A stretch of 64,000 nucleotides of DNA, taken from assembly GCF_015832195.1 (NCBI RefSeq), contig NC_052046.1:18034161-18098160 (forward strand). Reading direction: 5' to 3'. Of this stretch, positions 52,326 to 64,000 are shown in pieces. The notes under the pieces are model-generated. The model ran no database searches. It worked only from the letters and a program-made list of their open reading frames with translations, and had not been told where the DNA came from. How positions within the stretch are numbered: the first letter of the stretch is position 1; each line of letters opens with the position of its first letter. The position numbers and the translations under genes are program-made. This DNA is from Motacilla alba alba (Eukaryota > Chordata > Aves > Passeriformes > Motacillidae).

Positions 52326-53435
52326 GTCCCATTCTTGGTTTAGTCTTTGTTTCTAGATTTGCATAATAGTTTTCTAAAATTTGCATGAGTTCTTCTGTCT
52401 TTGTCTCTCGTTCACTTTGCTTTTCCAACCTGTTTGCCCTGAAATTAGTCTTTGAAGATCTAGTTTTTGCTACATGCTTCTTGAACCATAATATAGTATG
52501 CATGCCTATGATACTCCCGAGTTAATATTTTAGAGAGTTTTTCTAAAAGACTATTGGGATTGTATAATCTTGAAATGTTCTGTGAGTGAATTTAGCTCTT
52601 GCCTAATTGTGACTACTGACCACCTGTTAGTGCTGGATCCTGAGCACAGTGTATTTTAGTAAAACAGAGGCACATCAAGAAAACAAAAGCTCTCTTGAAG
52701 GAAATTCTGCAGTTTTCTTTCTGTTGCATAATGATTAGAAGTGAATCTATGTGACTGGGGAGGAGGAGAGGGAGGAAAAGGGAGAGAATTTGAAAGAAAA
52801 CAGACTAATTCTGATAGACTTGCAATTGAAATAATATAAAATTATCATGCTGACATCTTTGTTGTTTTTAGAAATAAACATTGCAGTACTGGAGTCTATA
52901 ATTAACATTACTGTGGATTGCTTCAGTGCAGTGTATTTAGCTGTGGTCTTAAATGGGAATATGTCCAAAATATGGAGCAACAGAACTTAACAGAAATAGA
53001 TGTGCTATACCCACAGAGACACATGCTAGCATTTGGTATAAGCACTGTTTCTCTGATCTTCAGCATGATCCTTCCAAAACCATTTAAGCTACTGATTTCA
53101 GTTTATTAAAATAAAGAAATGGACATGGTGACTAAGAGGCCCTTTCGTTTTTATTTAAGACTGTACTTATTTCAGTAGCTTCCTGCTCACAGATTTTTCT
53201 TCAAGTAGAAAAAGGGCTCATCCTCTTCCCTTTTAACTGTCATTTAGTACTTCAGTCTTTCCTGATGAATTATTCCTTTTAGACATTTTCCCATCAAATT
53301 ATTTCTGTCTGTCTGTCAAATAATCAAGTATCTGGACTTCTCAAGAGAAGGTGCTTATTTTCAGGATTACATGTCAACATTTAGAAATCCAGGGTGTAGA
53401 CAGTGAGAACAGAAATGGTACACCTTCAAAAACTC
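52326..53435. other. Unclassified DNA
   Basis: AT-rich, with a short (TCTG)n-like stretch near 53308. No gene or repeat family recognised. Confidence 0.5.
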
Positions 53436-53750
53436 CTATTCGGTCTGGATAGGATGGAGTTCATTTCCCCCATAGCAGCCCTCCCGGGGGTGTACTTTGC
53501 TTTGGTGGGCAGAAGGGTGTTCGTAACACACCCATGTTTTGGCAGATGCTGAGCAGCACTGGCACAGCACCAGTGCTGCCTCTGCAGCATTTCCCCCCTC
53601 ACCACTAGGCTGGGGGTGGGCAAGATCTTGGGAAGGGACACAGATGGGACAACTGATCCAAATTGACCAAATGTTTATAACATCCTGGGTCTGGTCAGAG
53701 GAAGAAGCTCGAAGGAAGGAAGAGGGGAGAGAGAATTCCAAGTGGGGTCA
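53436..53750 (+). mobile_element. Degraded LTR fragment of a passerine-type endogenous retrovirus
   Basis: Phrases match an LTR type common in bird genomes: 'ggataggatggagttcattt', 'catagcagccctcc', 'atgctgagcagcactgg', 'ctaggctgggggtgggcaag', 'gggaagggacacag' and 'acaactgatccaaattgacc'. These lie in the U3 part of that LTR in plus orientation. The 5' TG terminus and the R/U5 part after about 53750 are not recognisable, and no flanking duplication is seen. It is therefore older or more damaged than the other two LTRs. The right limit is uncertain by tens of bases. Confidence 0.7.
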
Positions 53751-56379
53751 ACCCCCCACAGTACTGTCCTTCCTATTTTACAACAGTAGATAGTAGATAA
53801 CTGTTTTTTGAATAAGATATTGGCAAACTTCAACACCTCTGAAATAACTCTGAAACACGAGAGTGCATTTAAAAGCCCATGAGTGGTAATACAGAGATTA
53901 CCAAAGTTTGGTTATCTAGACAGACTGAAAACAGAGAAACACATTGGTCAAATTCTGAATTATCCAAAGGAAACAAGACTGGAGATGCTAATGTGAGGAT
54001 AATAACTATTGATCAATTCAATAAGTAATTGATCATGTAGAGAGAAAGCACTTCTGGTTCCTTCTTCAACTAGACTCTGTGTCAAGCCATAACATTTGGA
54101 AAGGCCTCCAGTGCTAATTTTAAGGATGATGGATTGACAGGTGTTATTTTATTTATTGATAACCCACATTTTAAAATAGGCATTAAACCTTAATGTGTCT
54201 ACCACCATTAGATGCCAAAAAGTGTTTTCTTCCTAAAGAGTTCATTCTTCTGATGGCAAATACTTATAGATTTTGAAGAGTTCATGTCACCATGTTCTTC
54301 CATTTGCTTTAGAAAGATTTATTAATTATTTTCCTTGAATGCATATCTCAGCACTTGTTTGTAGATCTTTTTTATTCAATGAGTAGAGGGCAGAAACACA
54401 CATATTTTTGAAGGACTGAAAAGTCTTGCAAGATAAAGGAGACAAAAACCAGAGAAGAAATTTCTATCTTTCAATTGGTTCAGAAGGAAGAACCAATAAT
54501 TAGACCTTAAAAATAACAATTCAAGAGATAAATCCAACCGTGGGTAAGCAAGGTATTGTAGCAGTCTCCAGTTTTTTTCACTTCAAGGTGAGCTATATGT
54601 TAGAAAGAAAAAGCCCAGGCCAGCATTTTGGACAAAAAACAGCCAAGAAAGATGATTCTATTGACAAGAATATGGGTAGGAAAAGGGTCATAAACCAGTC
54701 TAAAGGTAAAATCAGATGCACGCTTCTTTTTGTAGCCGATAGAAAAACTCGAGATGGGTGATATTTGCACCAATCCTTGTAATGGAAAGGCAGAAAGAAT
54801 TAAATACTTAACTCATTGAAAAGCAAGATCCTCATTACCCATGATCTTACAGTGCCTGGCAACAACTGTTTAATGAGCCCTAGCCAGGCATTTCCTTCTC
54901 TCTAATGTTTTTTTTCTCAGGCAGCCAAAGTTCAAGAGTTGATTAGCTACATTAAGGATTAACTCTGCTCAGTAGAAGCCACTGTCCATCTGGTCTTGAT
55001 CCCAAGGGAGAAAACAGGCGGTATTTGTGACACTGTAGAACAGTTATACAAGTTTTGAGCTAAATGTCCACTGCACACACACTTTCCTTGTCTTTGCACC
55101 CACCCTGAGCCAGAATTCAGGAAAGCTGCACAGGTTATGGTTGTCAGCTGTAGTGGAGAACTGAGGAGGCTGTAAAGAGTATTTTCCTGGTTTATTTGTT
55201 TTCAGATGGGGGAAAAAACCCACCAGTGCTAGTGATGGTTCAAAACAAGACAAGTACAGTTGAACTGCTGCATATCAAAACAGCCAATTTTGAGTTCGTG
55301 TCAGGTACTTGTGCTGAACTATTTGTTGCGTATAATTTCCCTGCCTGCACAGTAAAGCTAAAATTTACATTGCCAAACTGCATCTGTATTGCTGCCAAGG
55401 GGAAATAAGCCAGAGACTGAATTTCAAACCTGGCGTGGGATGTGAGGTAATTCTACCCCTATATTTGCCATTGGTTTCCTTTGTGATACCTGGAATTTCT
55501 TCCCTGAACTTTCCAGAAAACCTTACTGAACACATAAAATTAGTCAGCTCACAGGAAGCTTTCTACGAATATTAAAAATATTTGTCCATGTGCTTGTGTT
55601 GTCCAGTTGGAATTGGAGATATGTTCCGTGACCCTGAATGCTGCGACCATGGTGTTCCCTACTGCTTTACAGGGAAGTAGATAGAGACTGCAAAAAAACA
55701 ACAAAAAAAGCCATATCCAGGTTGTTAATGTTAAAATTTTTTTTTCCCAAGGGAGGTGCTCTTTTTCCTGATTGGAAAATGGAAAGAAACTCCCTCTGCA
55801 AATAATTAACAGCCCACAGACTAGTACATCCATGTAACACATGGAAGATTCAAACATTTCCTACAGAGATCACCAAGTTCTTTTATGAGTGTTCCCTGGA
55901 ACTGTTATGTTACGTGAAAATATGCCAACAGTATTTGGCTAGAAAGATGGTAGCTTTGGGTTTGCCTGGTGGAGGGTGAACATTCTGCTGGGATGGATGT
56001 TTTTTGTGCAGTGGTTTATGTCCAAGGAGAATATAAGACACTTTCACTGCTGAATAGTCAAGATGAACAGATGTGTGCCACAGGGATGTGAACCTGAGTC
56101 TTTTACTCCTAGACAAGTTTGCTGTCCTTCAAACTGCTTGGCGTGGAGCATCTTTATATGCTTAAGAATTTTATCAGGTGGGATGTTAAACAGCAGCTCA
56201 CGCAGACTGACACTTGATTTATCACAAGAGACTACTGATAGTAGTGTGCTAGTACCTTTCAGACTCCTAGACATCAATCAAACCCCATGAACAAGCCAAG
56301 TCAATATTTATTGTGCATGCACCATGCAATTGCTTTGCCAGTGAAAGAAGCATTGCTTTGCCAGGATACACTGAGGATT
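53751..56379. other. Unclassified DNA, no gene seen
   Basis: AT-rich with no recognised repeat. The frames (maximum 102 codons) have no domain. Confidence 0.5.
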
Positions 56380-56645
56380 AATCCTGGAATCCTAGAATAA
56401 ACTGAGTTGGAAGAAACCCATAAGGATAATTGAAACAGCTGGCCTTCTGCAGGACACCCCAAGAATCTCACCATGTACCTGAGAGCATTGTCCAAATGCT
56501 TCTTGAACTCTGTCAGGCTTGGTACCATGGCCACTTCCCTGGGGAACCTGATCCAGTGCTCAATCACCTCCTGAGTGAAAAACCTTTATCTGTTATTTAT
56601 GATAAACCTCCAGTTGTCCAACACAGAATGGATAATGGCCAAACC
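56380..56645 (-). mobile_element. CR1 LINE 3' tail (different subfamily)
   Basis: The reverse complement of a CR1 tail. It shows 'aatcctggaatcctagaat', 'ctgagttggaagaaaccca', 'aggacaccccaagaatc', 'gagcattgtccaaatgcttc' and 'cttccctggggaacctgat', and fades near 56645. Its wording differs from the copy at 52013, so it belongs to another CR1 subfamily. About 265 bp, 5'-truncated. Confidence 0.92.
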
Positions 56646-57703
56646 CTTTAATATTCTCAATATTCTTCTTACCCTTGCATAACCAGAGAAGACACCCACA
56701 TTATCTGGATCTTTATTGAAAAGAAGACACTAGGAAGATGAGTTGACATGACCAAAATACATGTAATAATGGTCCTAGAATTGAATGAAAATTCTATATG
56801 AGCGGAAATTCATTCAGTACTTTTCTCAAAATAAAAATCAGGTTTGGAATTGGCAGAAAAATTAAGACTGTGTTTCTTTGAAATTTGGATGTTGTCAGCA
56901 ATGTATAAAATCAAACTTCACCTCAGGAACGATATAAGCAAAAAAAGAGGGATCTTGAAATATAGGAAAAAAGGAAACATATGGAAGTTAAATTTAGGGC
57001 ACAGGAAGTATCTCCTCATGTCTCTTTCCATTATTACCGCAACAAATTGGAATATGAGGAAATGCACGTACTAAGTAACAATCACAGCAATCTTGAGTTC
57101 ATAGCAGTTCAACATCAGCCTGCTCAAACTTTTCAGTGGAGGATAAAATAATTCAATATTTGCCACCCTAATCATTACATCTGATTAATATTCATCTCTA
57201 TCCAGCCCACAGGATATCTTCTCAGAGTACTTACAGAAATGGGGACAATTTCAGTCCCTGCAAAATGGGGACTGAAAGGATATCTCATATACCTCAGTTT
57301 CAGCTCTGCCATATGCTTGAAGAGCCCTAGCTTAGCACCTTGAAGTCTACAAAGCAATTCAAAGCACTCTTTCTGTACGATTAATGCAGTGCCAAAACCT
57401 GCTGTACTTACAGAGCACATATCTTTGCAGCTTCCTGAAGGCTGGGATTGGACAGTGCGGGATTTCTGGACACAGTGTGTGTATTCCTAAAGTTTTAAGA
57501 TAGCAATTTTTCAGGATTTTGTGCAGTCATATGCAGTTAAAAATGTTGAATACCTTACCTTTTTTAATCCCTGGTACTGAAAAGTAAAATTAAATTGTGT
57601 GAAAGGTGTAATTGCATTAAGGTGGAAATTTTATATGTTTTATTTGAATTTACTTTTAAATCCTGATCTGAGGATCTCCATTGTGTAAGATGCAGAAAAC
57701 CAT
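56646..57703. other. Unclassified DNA
   Basis: About 1 kb of AT-rich DNA between two CR1 tails. No gene seen. Confidence 0.5.
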
Positions 57704-57875
57704 AGGATCATAGAATCATAGAATGATTTGGATTGGAAGAGATGTTAAAGATCCTGTAGTTCGAAATCCCCTGCTGTGGGCAGGGACAGCTTCCACCTGA
57801 CCAGCTTGTCCAAAGCTTCATCAAGCCTGGCCTTGAGCACTTCCAGAGATGAGCCTCTGTGACTTCTCTGCAGAA
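57704..57875 (-). mobile_element. CR1 LINE 3' tail, short
   Basis: It begins at the left with ATCATAGA in two tandem copies, the terminal 8-bp repeat of CR1. Then come 'gatttggattggaagagatg', 'ttaaagatcctgtagttc', 'cccctgctgtgggcaggg', 'ttgtccaaagcttcatcaag' and 'ttgagcacttccagagatg'. About 170 bp, 5'-truncated. This is the third subfamily wording in the last 12 kb. Confidence 0.93.
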
Positions 57876-60800
57876 AATATTGACTCTAGTCCAGCAGGTC
57901 ACTTGAGCAGACTTATATTTGCTGATTCAATGGTCCCAATGGCTCTAGTGTGATCCCAGAACTTAACATTAAGTACGTGTCCCAGGGCTTCATGGGGCTA
58001 GGACACAAATTTTCAGAATCTTGCTGTTTTTACCACGTCAAATGAAACCCCTTCTGGACATCTTCTATTTGAAAAGAAAGAGGAAACAAATCTCAGCTGT
58101 AACTTTTGTGAGCTTCCTTGCATATGTAGATTGTGTGCCAGATCTTCCCATAAATTTTACTGTTAAGACTTTTATAACAATAATTGGAGAATTTTCAGAT
58201 ATGTAGAAAAATTCAGATAACTGAAACAAAGTAAGCTAAACTGTGATTCAATCTAAAGAAATTGTCATCTAACTGTGACCTGTTCCATTTTAAATTGCCA
58301 CAATATACTCTTTTTGTGAATACTGTCAGCTTCAGAAACAGTGTGCTTCCTTAGGAGGAAAAAAAAAAGAATAAAATGTGAGCACAAAATGCCAGAAACT
58401 AGTTTTCTGAGTATTGAGAATCTTGAAATTCAATAATACATCACTTAGTAATAAAGATGAATGTATGATTGTGATAGAAGTCTTGTAATATGCCAGTAAA
58501 CACTGTGTGTTTTACTACTTAAAGAAGTTTGCATTTAATTTAGGAAAAAACCCACATCTCTTTCTCCTTCATGGAATACAATTTACATCACATACAGAAG
58601 CAGCTTTTTTCTTTAAGTATCAAAAAAAAGTTTTATCAAGTGCATGGCTGGACCCCCTGCCTACTTTTATTTTGCATATTAAATGTTTATCATTAACAAT
58701 TTTTTAAGTGCTGGAATACACTAATTTTTATTCTCTGCTTTAATGCTGTTATTTTCTTGATACATCCAGAATGTATTGAATGGTTAAATGAAAAGTAAAT
58801 TTATGGTGTTCTTCAACAGCAGTACATATGGGGTTTGATGCTTTTAGTTTTCTAGGTGGTACTGCCAAAACCTGGACAGCTCCTACTTCTTTTTCTTGCT
58901 CCATAACAAGGGCAGACTGGGCAGAATATTTAAATGGAATATAAAATTTTGATTTAGTCTGGTTGTTGAGTACTTCCATTTGCTCTTCCCAGGATTATAA
59001 ATTAATTAACTTCTTAGTTGTTTAACTAATAATTCTTATTTGCACCTCTGTTTCTTCCCCTTTTTCCTTCTTTGTATCATTTCCTTCTTCTCTGTATCAA
59101 CCGTGACAGAAAGGCTGTTTTCTCTCTTGACTTCACTGATCCCCATCTGCATACAGTACTGACTGCCTTTATGCAATATCTTCCTCCCAGATGAAGAGGA
59201 AGAGAGATGTGAAGATGAGAATTTTGTCACTTTACTCTAAAAGACTTATTTTTTTTTAATGGTGAATCTTGAGATGAGATTTCCTCTTCTCATTTCCTTC
59301 TACTTCCAGTGCATCTGTGGTACCAACCCCTCCCATCTTTCTCATTTTTCAGTCAGCATTTCCTTGTTTTTAATACCGTCCCTGAAACACAAAATAATCT
59401 TATTGAAAAAAGAAGCCACAAAACAATGCACACAAAACAACATTTATTTTATGCTTCCTCCTTAAATACTCCTTTGCCAAAATATACAGTTAGGATCTCA
59501 AAAATATTCTGATGGCCTTTTCATCTAACCAGCATTTTCTCAGCATCTCATCCCTTGCCTGGACCTAGATGCTGTCTCATACACTTCTCAGATGGGTATC
59601 ATGCATCCCTGATGCATGACCTGAAGAGGGGCTGTTATCCCTATACTATCAATGGGAATGGAAGCAGGCTGTAAAAATAAATTCGACAGTGAGGGATTTT
59701 AAATTGTAAATTTTGTGGACAAATTATCTTCTATGTACATTATCATACAGTGGCCTATTTGCCACTTTCCTTTAACTTCAGTGCCATTTTTTAAAATGAG
59801 CAACTATGATCACTAATGAGGATAATTTTATAACTGCTGAAAATAAGGAAGCACATGCCTAAGTTATCTAGGTGACATATGACAAAATTCTAAGGGATCA
59901 AGTAGTATGTAATTCTAAAAAAAATCACTGTGGATTCTTGCTGGTGCCAAGCCTGGGACCTATGCCAGTGCTGTACCACCACCAGGAATTTCTTGAGCAG
60001 AAGCAGAGCTGCCTGGACAGTGTCCCCTGACTGGGAGCACGTACACAGCCCCATGTAGTCCTACTTGCACAAGGAAGGGTAGGATGTCCCTTTGATAAAC
60101 TGTGTCCATCAAAGAGATTGTGAAGCTATATAACATCCCTTATCTAGCCGACCACTAGCAGAGGAGGTGCAACTGAAGGAAATGGCTCATGGCTTGGATG
60201 CATCATTACATCCTGATGAGGAAGCTAGGAGCAAACCAGAATGGCTCTTGATCTGCCGTGAGGGAGAGAGCACACCGCAGTCAGTGCCTGCTCACCTCGG
60301 CTTCCTGAAGTGAGCATGGCTCCTCTCCAACCTTGCACTAATCACAGCTGGAACACGCGGAGGAAGTGGGGGTCCACAGGGAACAACTCTGGTCTAGTTA
60401 GGCCTTGTAAATAATCCTGCAGAAATTTCATTTCTTTCTTCTGCTCAAGGAAATGTGGCACATAGCTATCTGAACAGTGGTACAAGAAAATCCCTGAAAA
60501 GTCAATTGAACCCATTGCTGGGAGGTATTTTTATCAATGTCATTTCTCTTTAATGTCACAACAAAAGGCCAGAAGAGGGAGAGCAGAAATAAAATTATTC
60601 TGCACTGATGTAAACAAGCATAAATTTTAGTGGATAAAAATAACACGTTTTGAAAACACTTTTATATCTTTAATTGCTATCAATTTGTATGGCCAAAATT
60701 CTGTTCTGTTTGTGGCATAATTAATCCAAATAATGTTATAATGTGATACTACACCAGACTTTTCCTGTTTACAAAGCTGTGACCATTACTTTCAATTTTA

Positions 60801-62427
60801 ACATTACATCTAAGCTGGCTGTTCCAAATGAAATTTCAAAATTGCTAAAAATAACCTTTGTGAAATTAATTTGGTAAGCTAACCTTCTGGGAAAGTCACT
60901 CTGCTGCAAATAATTTTGAATTTATTCCATTGATTTCCTTGCCTGACTTTTTATTTATTACCTGTTTTTATTCAAATGTGCTGTTTCTTGTCTACCTATA
61001 GTGTCAATTTCAGTCATATAATCACTTGAACCAAATACATAAAACCACCAAAGGCATACAAATCTGGTAAGACAAAACTTCTCTAATTAAATTTTTTCAA
61101 CGTAGAAAATCAATATACCCTTCAGTTATGGGTGGACCATATAAGTAAGAGTAGTTTGACTTCATTAAACCAGTAAAAAAATGATACTGTATTTGAAAAT
61201 GAAAAATCCAGATATGATCCTGAAAATCACTGATACCAAAACCAACTAAAAATTGCAGACAGATTGAAACCTTCCTTTACTCTTACTGAAAATTTTATAC
61301 AGACATGCTACACTATATAAAGATGTATTATTATAAACATAATTTTTTGTTCTACATCTTCAAAATTAGTGCAGTTTAGATCTGCAGTTGCTGTGACTTC
61401 ATATTAAAAGACAGAAAAGACATCACAACCACCCTATCTGTGAGAACTCACAGAGGCTAAAGATACATTTTGATAAGTTGTGAGACCTGGGTTACATAGA
61501 AAGGCTATGCCCAAGAATTCCAGCTTTCCTGCACTCTAACTCACTTTATCCTATTTTTGAGACAAGTGCTTTTAAATGCTTCATTAGAGTCATGTGATTC
61601 TATTTTCCTGTAAGCTTCCTTTACTCACACATCCTCCAGGCTAATTGCATTTTATCTCTGACAAAAGATGCTGCACATCACATCCTTCCTACCTGGGGCT
61701 TTAGTCCAAGACCTTCCAAGGGAGCAACTTTCTTAACTCTCACCCAGAGAGGACACAAAGCAATGTAGCAAGACTGAAGGGAAAGAGGCTCCCGCTGCCA
61801 AGGGTCACAGGGCATTGCCTGGCAGGAAACAGACATTCTGCATGTGACATCCTGCAGTATTTATTTGGCAGATGGGTAGGCTGAGAGCTCACACTGCATC
61901 AGTGGAAGTACAGGGAAAAGTTTACTCAGACAAATGTGTATCACAACAGTCATGAGTATTATTTGTGCCCTAAGTCCACAGTTATATCACTCCTCTCCTA
62001 AAACACCGAAGTATACAGATGCGTTTTGAATTTAGCTTACTACCAAATTTGGTCTGACATCATGTTGAAGTTTTCTTCTGCTTTTCTTCCTTCATGTATT
62101 TAAAGTGTGCTTTGCAGATGAAGCAAAGAAGCAGTGAGTTTAATTTTTTATGCAGGTTGATTACAGAAGATGTATGAATACAAGTCAATACATGGATGAG
62201 CAGGATTTGAACATGAATGTCTCATTTATTTATGAGAACTCTTGCATGCTGTGTACGTTACACATAGACAATACCTACTGATTGAGATGACTGGCAGGCT
62301 GAGATTTGTCATCCATGTCAAAGCAGGCTTTTGTTATCTATCTCTTTTATCTGCTCATGCCATGGGAAAAAAGTGTCATGATCTGGTCTCTTGAGATGGT
62401 GAGGATGTTGCCTGCTTCATAAGTAGA
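57876..62427. other. Unclassified DNA, no gene seen
   Basis: Mostly AT-rich. A GC-richer patch with several CpGs (about 59935-60400) has no long frame and no recognised repeat. A perfect 9-bp palindrome with a 3-base loop lies at 59599-59619. The stretch about 60640-61000 is AT-rich but not repetitive and could be conserved; this is unsupported. Confidence 0.5.
59599..59619. repeat. Short palindrome with TGCAT cores
   Basis: TCATGCATC, CCT, GATGCATGA: perfect 9-base arms. The ATGCAT cores resemble half of an octamer-type site, but no function is assigned. Confidence 0.6.
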
Positions 62428-62955
62428 AGAATCATGGAATCATAAAGGTTGGTAAGGACCTTTAAAGTCATCAAATTCAATGGTCAACATAACACCACCA
62501 CCATGTTCTCCATTATACCATTACATGTTCTCAAGTGCCATATTCACATGGTTTATGAACACTTCCAGGGATGATACTCCACCTCTTCCTTGAGAAGTCT
62601 TTTCTAATGCCTTACAAAACTTTCTGTGAAAAAATCTTTTTCCTGATATCTAATTTAAACCTTCCCTTTTGCATCTTAAGGCAATTTCCTTTTCTTCTTT
62701 CAGTTGTTATCTGGGAGAAGAGACTGAGTCTCTTCTGCCTACAGCCTCCTTTCAGGCAGTTGTACAGAGTGATAAAGTCACCCCTAAGCCTCCTTTTCTC
62801 CAGGCTAAACACCCTCAGCTCCCTCAGCTGCTCCTCACAGGACTTGACCCTTCACCAGACCCTTCACCATCTCTGTTGCCCTTCTCTGCACTCTCTCCAG
62901 CTCCTCAGTGTCTTTGTTGGATTGAGAGGCCCAAAAAATGAACAAAGGATTTGAT
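62428..62955 (-). mobile_element. CR1 LINE 3' tail, about 530 bp, including the ORF2 end
   Basis: The longest minus-strand CR1 copy here. From its 3' end at the left it reads 'agaatcatggaatcataaag', then 'aacacttccagggatgatac', 'tttcctgatatctaattt', 'ttatctgggagaagagactg', 'aggcagttgtacagagtgat', 'tttctccaggctaaacaccc' and 'tcttctctgcactctctcc'. It runs to 'gagaggcccaaaaaatgaac'. The right-hand part corresponds to the last codons of ORF2 and the start of the 3' UTR. The open frames across it on the plus strand (62571-62954 and 62669-62941) are antisense by-products. 5'-truncated, with no intact coding. Confidence 0.93.
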
Positions 62956-64000
62956 AAGTGATGGAAGAACTCTTCAGTAAATTGCACTAAATTCATCTTA
63001 GAGAAATTCCCAAGCTACTTTTTTTTTTTTTTTGCTTTTTCCCCTCTTGTCTGCATTGGAAACCTATTTGACAAGACTTTATCCAAGAAATCACTGCACA
63101 TTTTTGATAACTAGAACACATGGAGAATTAATCCCTCCAACTCAACTACTCCCTGCTATTAGCACCCATCAATGGGGAGTCTAGATCAATTCCTGATGAA
63201 ATGTTTTCTCCTTGTGGCTCTCCAAGCTGTTGCTACTGAATGGCTGATGTGGCTCTAGGACATGAAAATCTTTGGAAATGGGAACTTCATGAAGTACACA
63301 GAAACAAATTAAAAGACAAAAGGGAAAGTTAAGAAAATAGTAAATCATGAGATGCCACAGAATGCTCAGCCCTCATATTGTAACCACTGCATACACACAC
63401 AGGAGATAAAACATAAAACACAGTTCAGGATTTAGAGAAATACTATACCTCCTTTGTAGATTCCCTGCACTACCAAGATTTAAAGACTGCTTTAATATCT
63501 TACAGGGAGTTTTTGAAGAAAACTAGCATTTTTTTTTGTTCAAACATCTCCTTGAAAGGCTAAGAGGAAGGATAGTAAAGAGTGAATACTGGAAATAATC
63601 AAAAGCAGGCAGCACACTTGGATGCTGGACACATAGCCAATACCACCACATATATAGATATTATTAGGACATCCTAATGAGGAAAAGCACAGCAACACAG
63701 TCCTGAAAAGTAATAGAATATATTGTTTTCTGAGCAGCTCCAGTAACTTAAAAGAGGTAAAGTAGGCATTTTTTAGTAGTGGACAGCTTCATTTCATCCT
63801 TAACTAATAGAAATTGGGATAAATCTATTGACTTCAAAGCAATTAAATCCATTTGCACTGGCTTAAAATCTAGTTTATTGATTTTTTTCTCATTTGTCAG
63901 AACAAAAGTAATTTTAACTGAAGGAAACCAGTTGATTTTTAACAAAATTGCCATAAGAGAACAATGTAAACCTGGTTAACACTGTAAACCTAGTTAAATC
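62956..64000. other. Unclassified AT-rich DNA to the window edge
   Basis: A T15 run lies at 63019-63033. No gene or repeat family recognised up to the right edge. Confidence 0.5.

Noticed and set aside
1..64000. tRNA, rRNA, integron, prophage, plasmid or operon structures
   Set aside because: None seen. The composition, CR1 LINEs and LTRs show a bird nuclear genome, so bacterial feature types do not apply.

Overview
The window reads as bird nuclear DNA, most likely passerine-like. It is AT-rich, poor in CpG outside a few patches, and full of homopolymer runs. Its repeats are CR1 LINE copies and avian endogenous retrovirus LTRs. I see no plausible host protein-coding gene, rRNA, tRNA, CRISPR array or bacterial operon. 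The open frames outside the transposons are all short (at most about 150 codons), unrelated to any protein I recognise, and what chance gives in 64 kb. The window is best described as a gene desert or the inside of a very long intron.

Layout. At 1-1064 a plus-strand CR1 tail is split by a complete solo LTR (52-891), with a 4-bp target duplication. From 1065 to about 24690 the DNA is mostly unclassified, with homopolymers and small palindromes. About 24690-25800 has the texture of a conserved non-coding element: clusters of retained CpGs and homeodomain-like AT motifs. It is followed at 25977-26036 by a perfect 23-bp inverted repeat with a 14-base loop. A CR1 scrap lies near 27812, a GATGTT-rich repeat near 31085, and a four-copy 15-bp tandem repeat at 38338-38399.

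The main element is a long but dead plus-strand CR1 (about 39180-42530). It keeps the end of ORF1 (esterase-like DxxH box), an AP endonuclease and a reverse transcriptase with an FADD box, all broken by frameshifts and stops, and it lacks the usual CR1 3' end. After it come an (ATTTT)n microsatellite (43341-43428) and a second solo LTR (45037-45967) with a 5-bp target duplication. The last 12 kb hold four minus-strand CR1 tails (about 52013, 56380, 57704 and 62428) and a degraded third LTR fragment (about 53436-53750).

No genes here work together as a system. The observations most worth following are the two cleanly delimited, CpG-rich and probably young solo LTRs, the perfect hairpin beside the candidate conserved element, and the 3'-truncated CR1. 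I found no convincing undescribed biological system. Repeat-family names come from remembered consensus sequences, not from a search.
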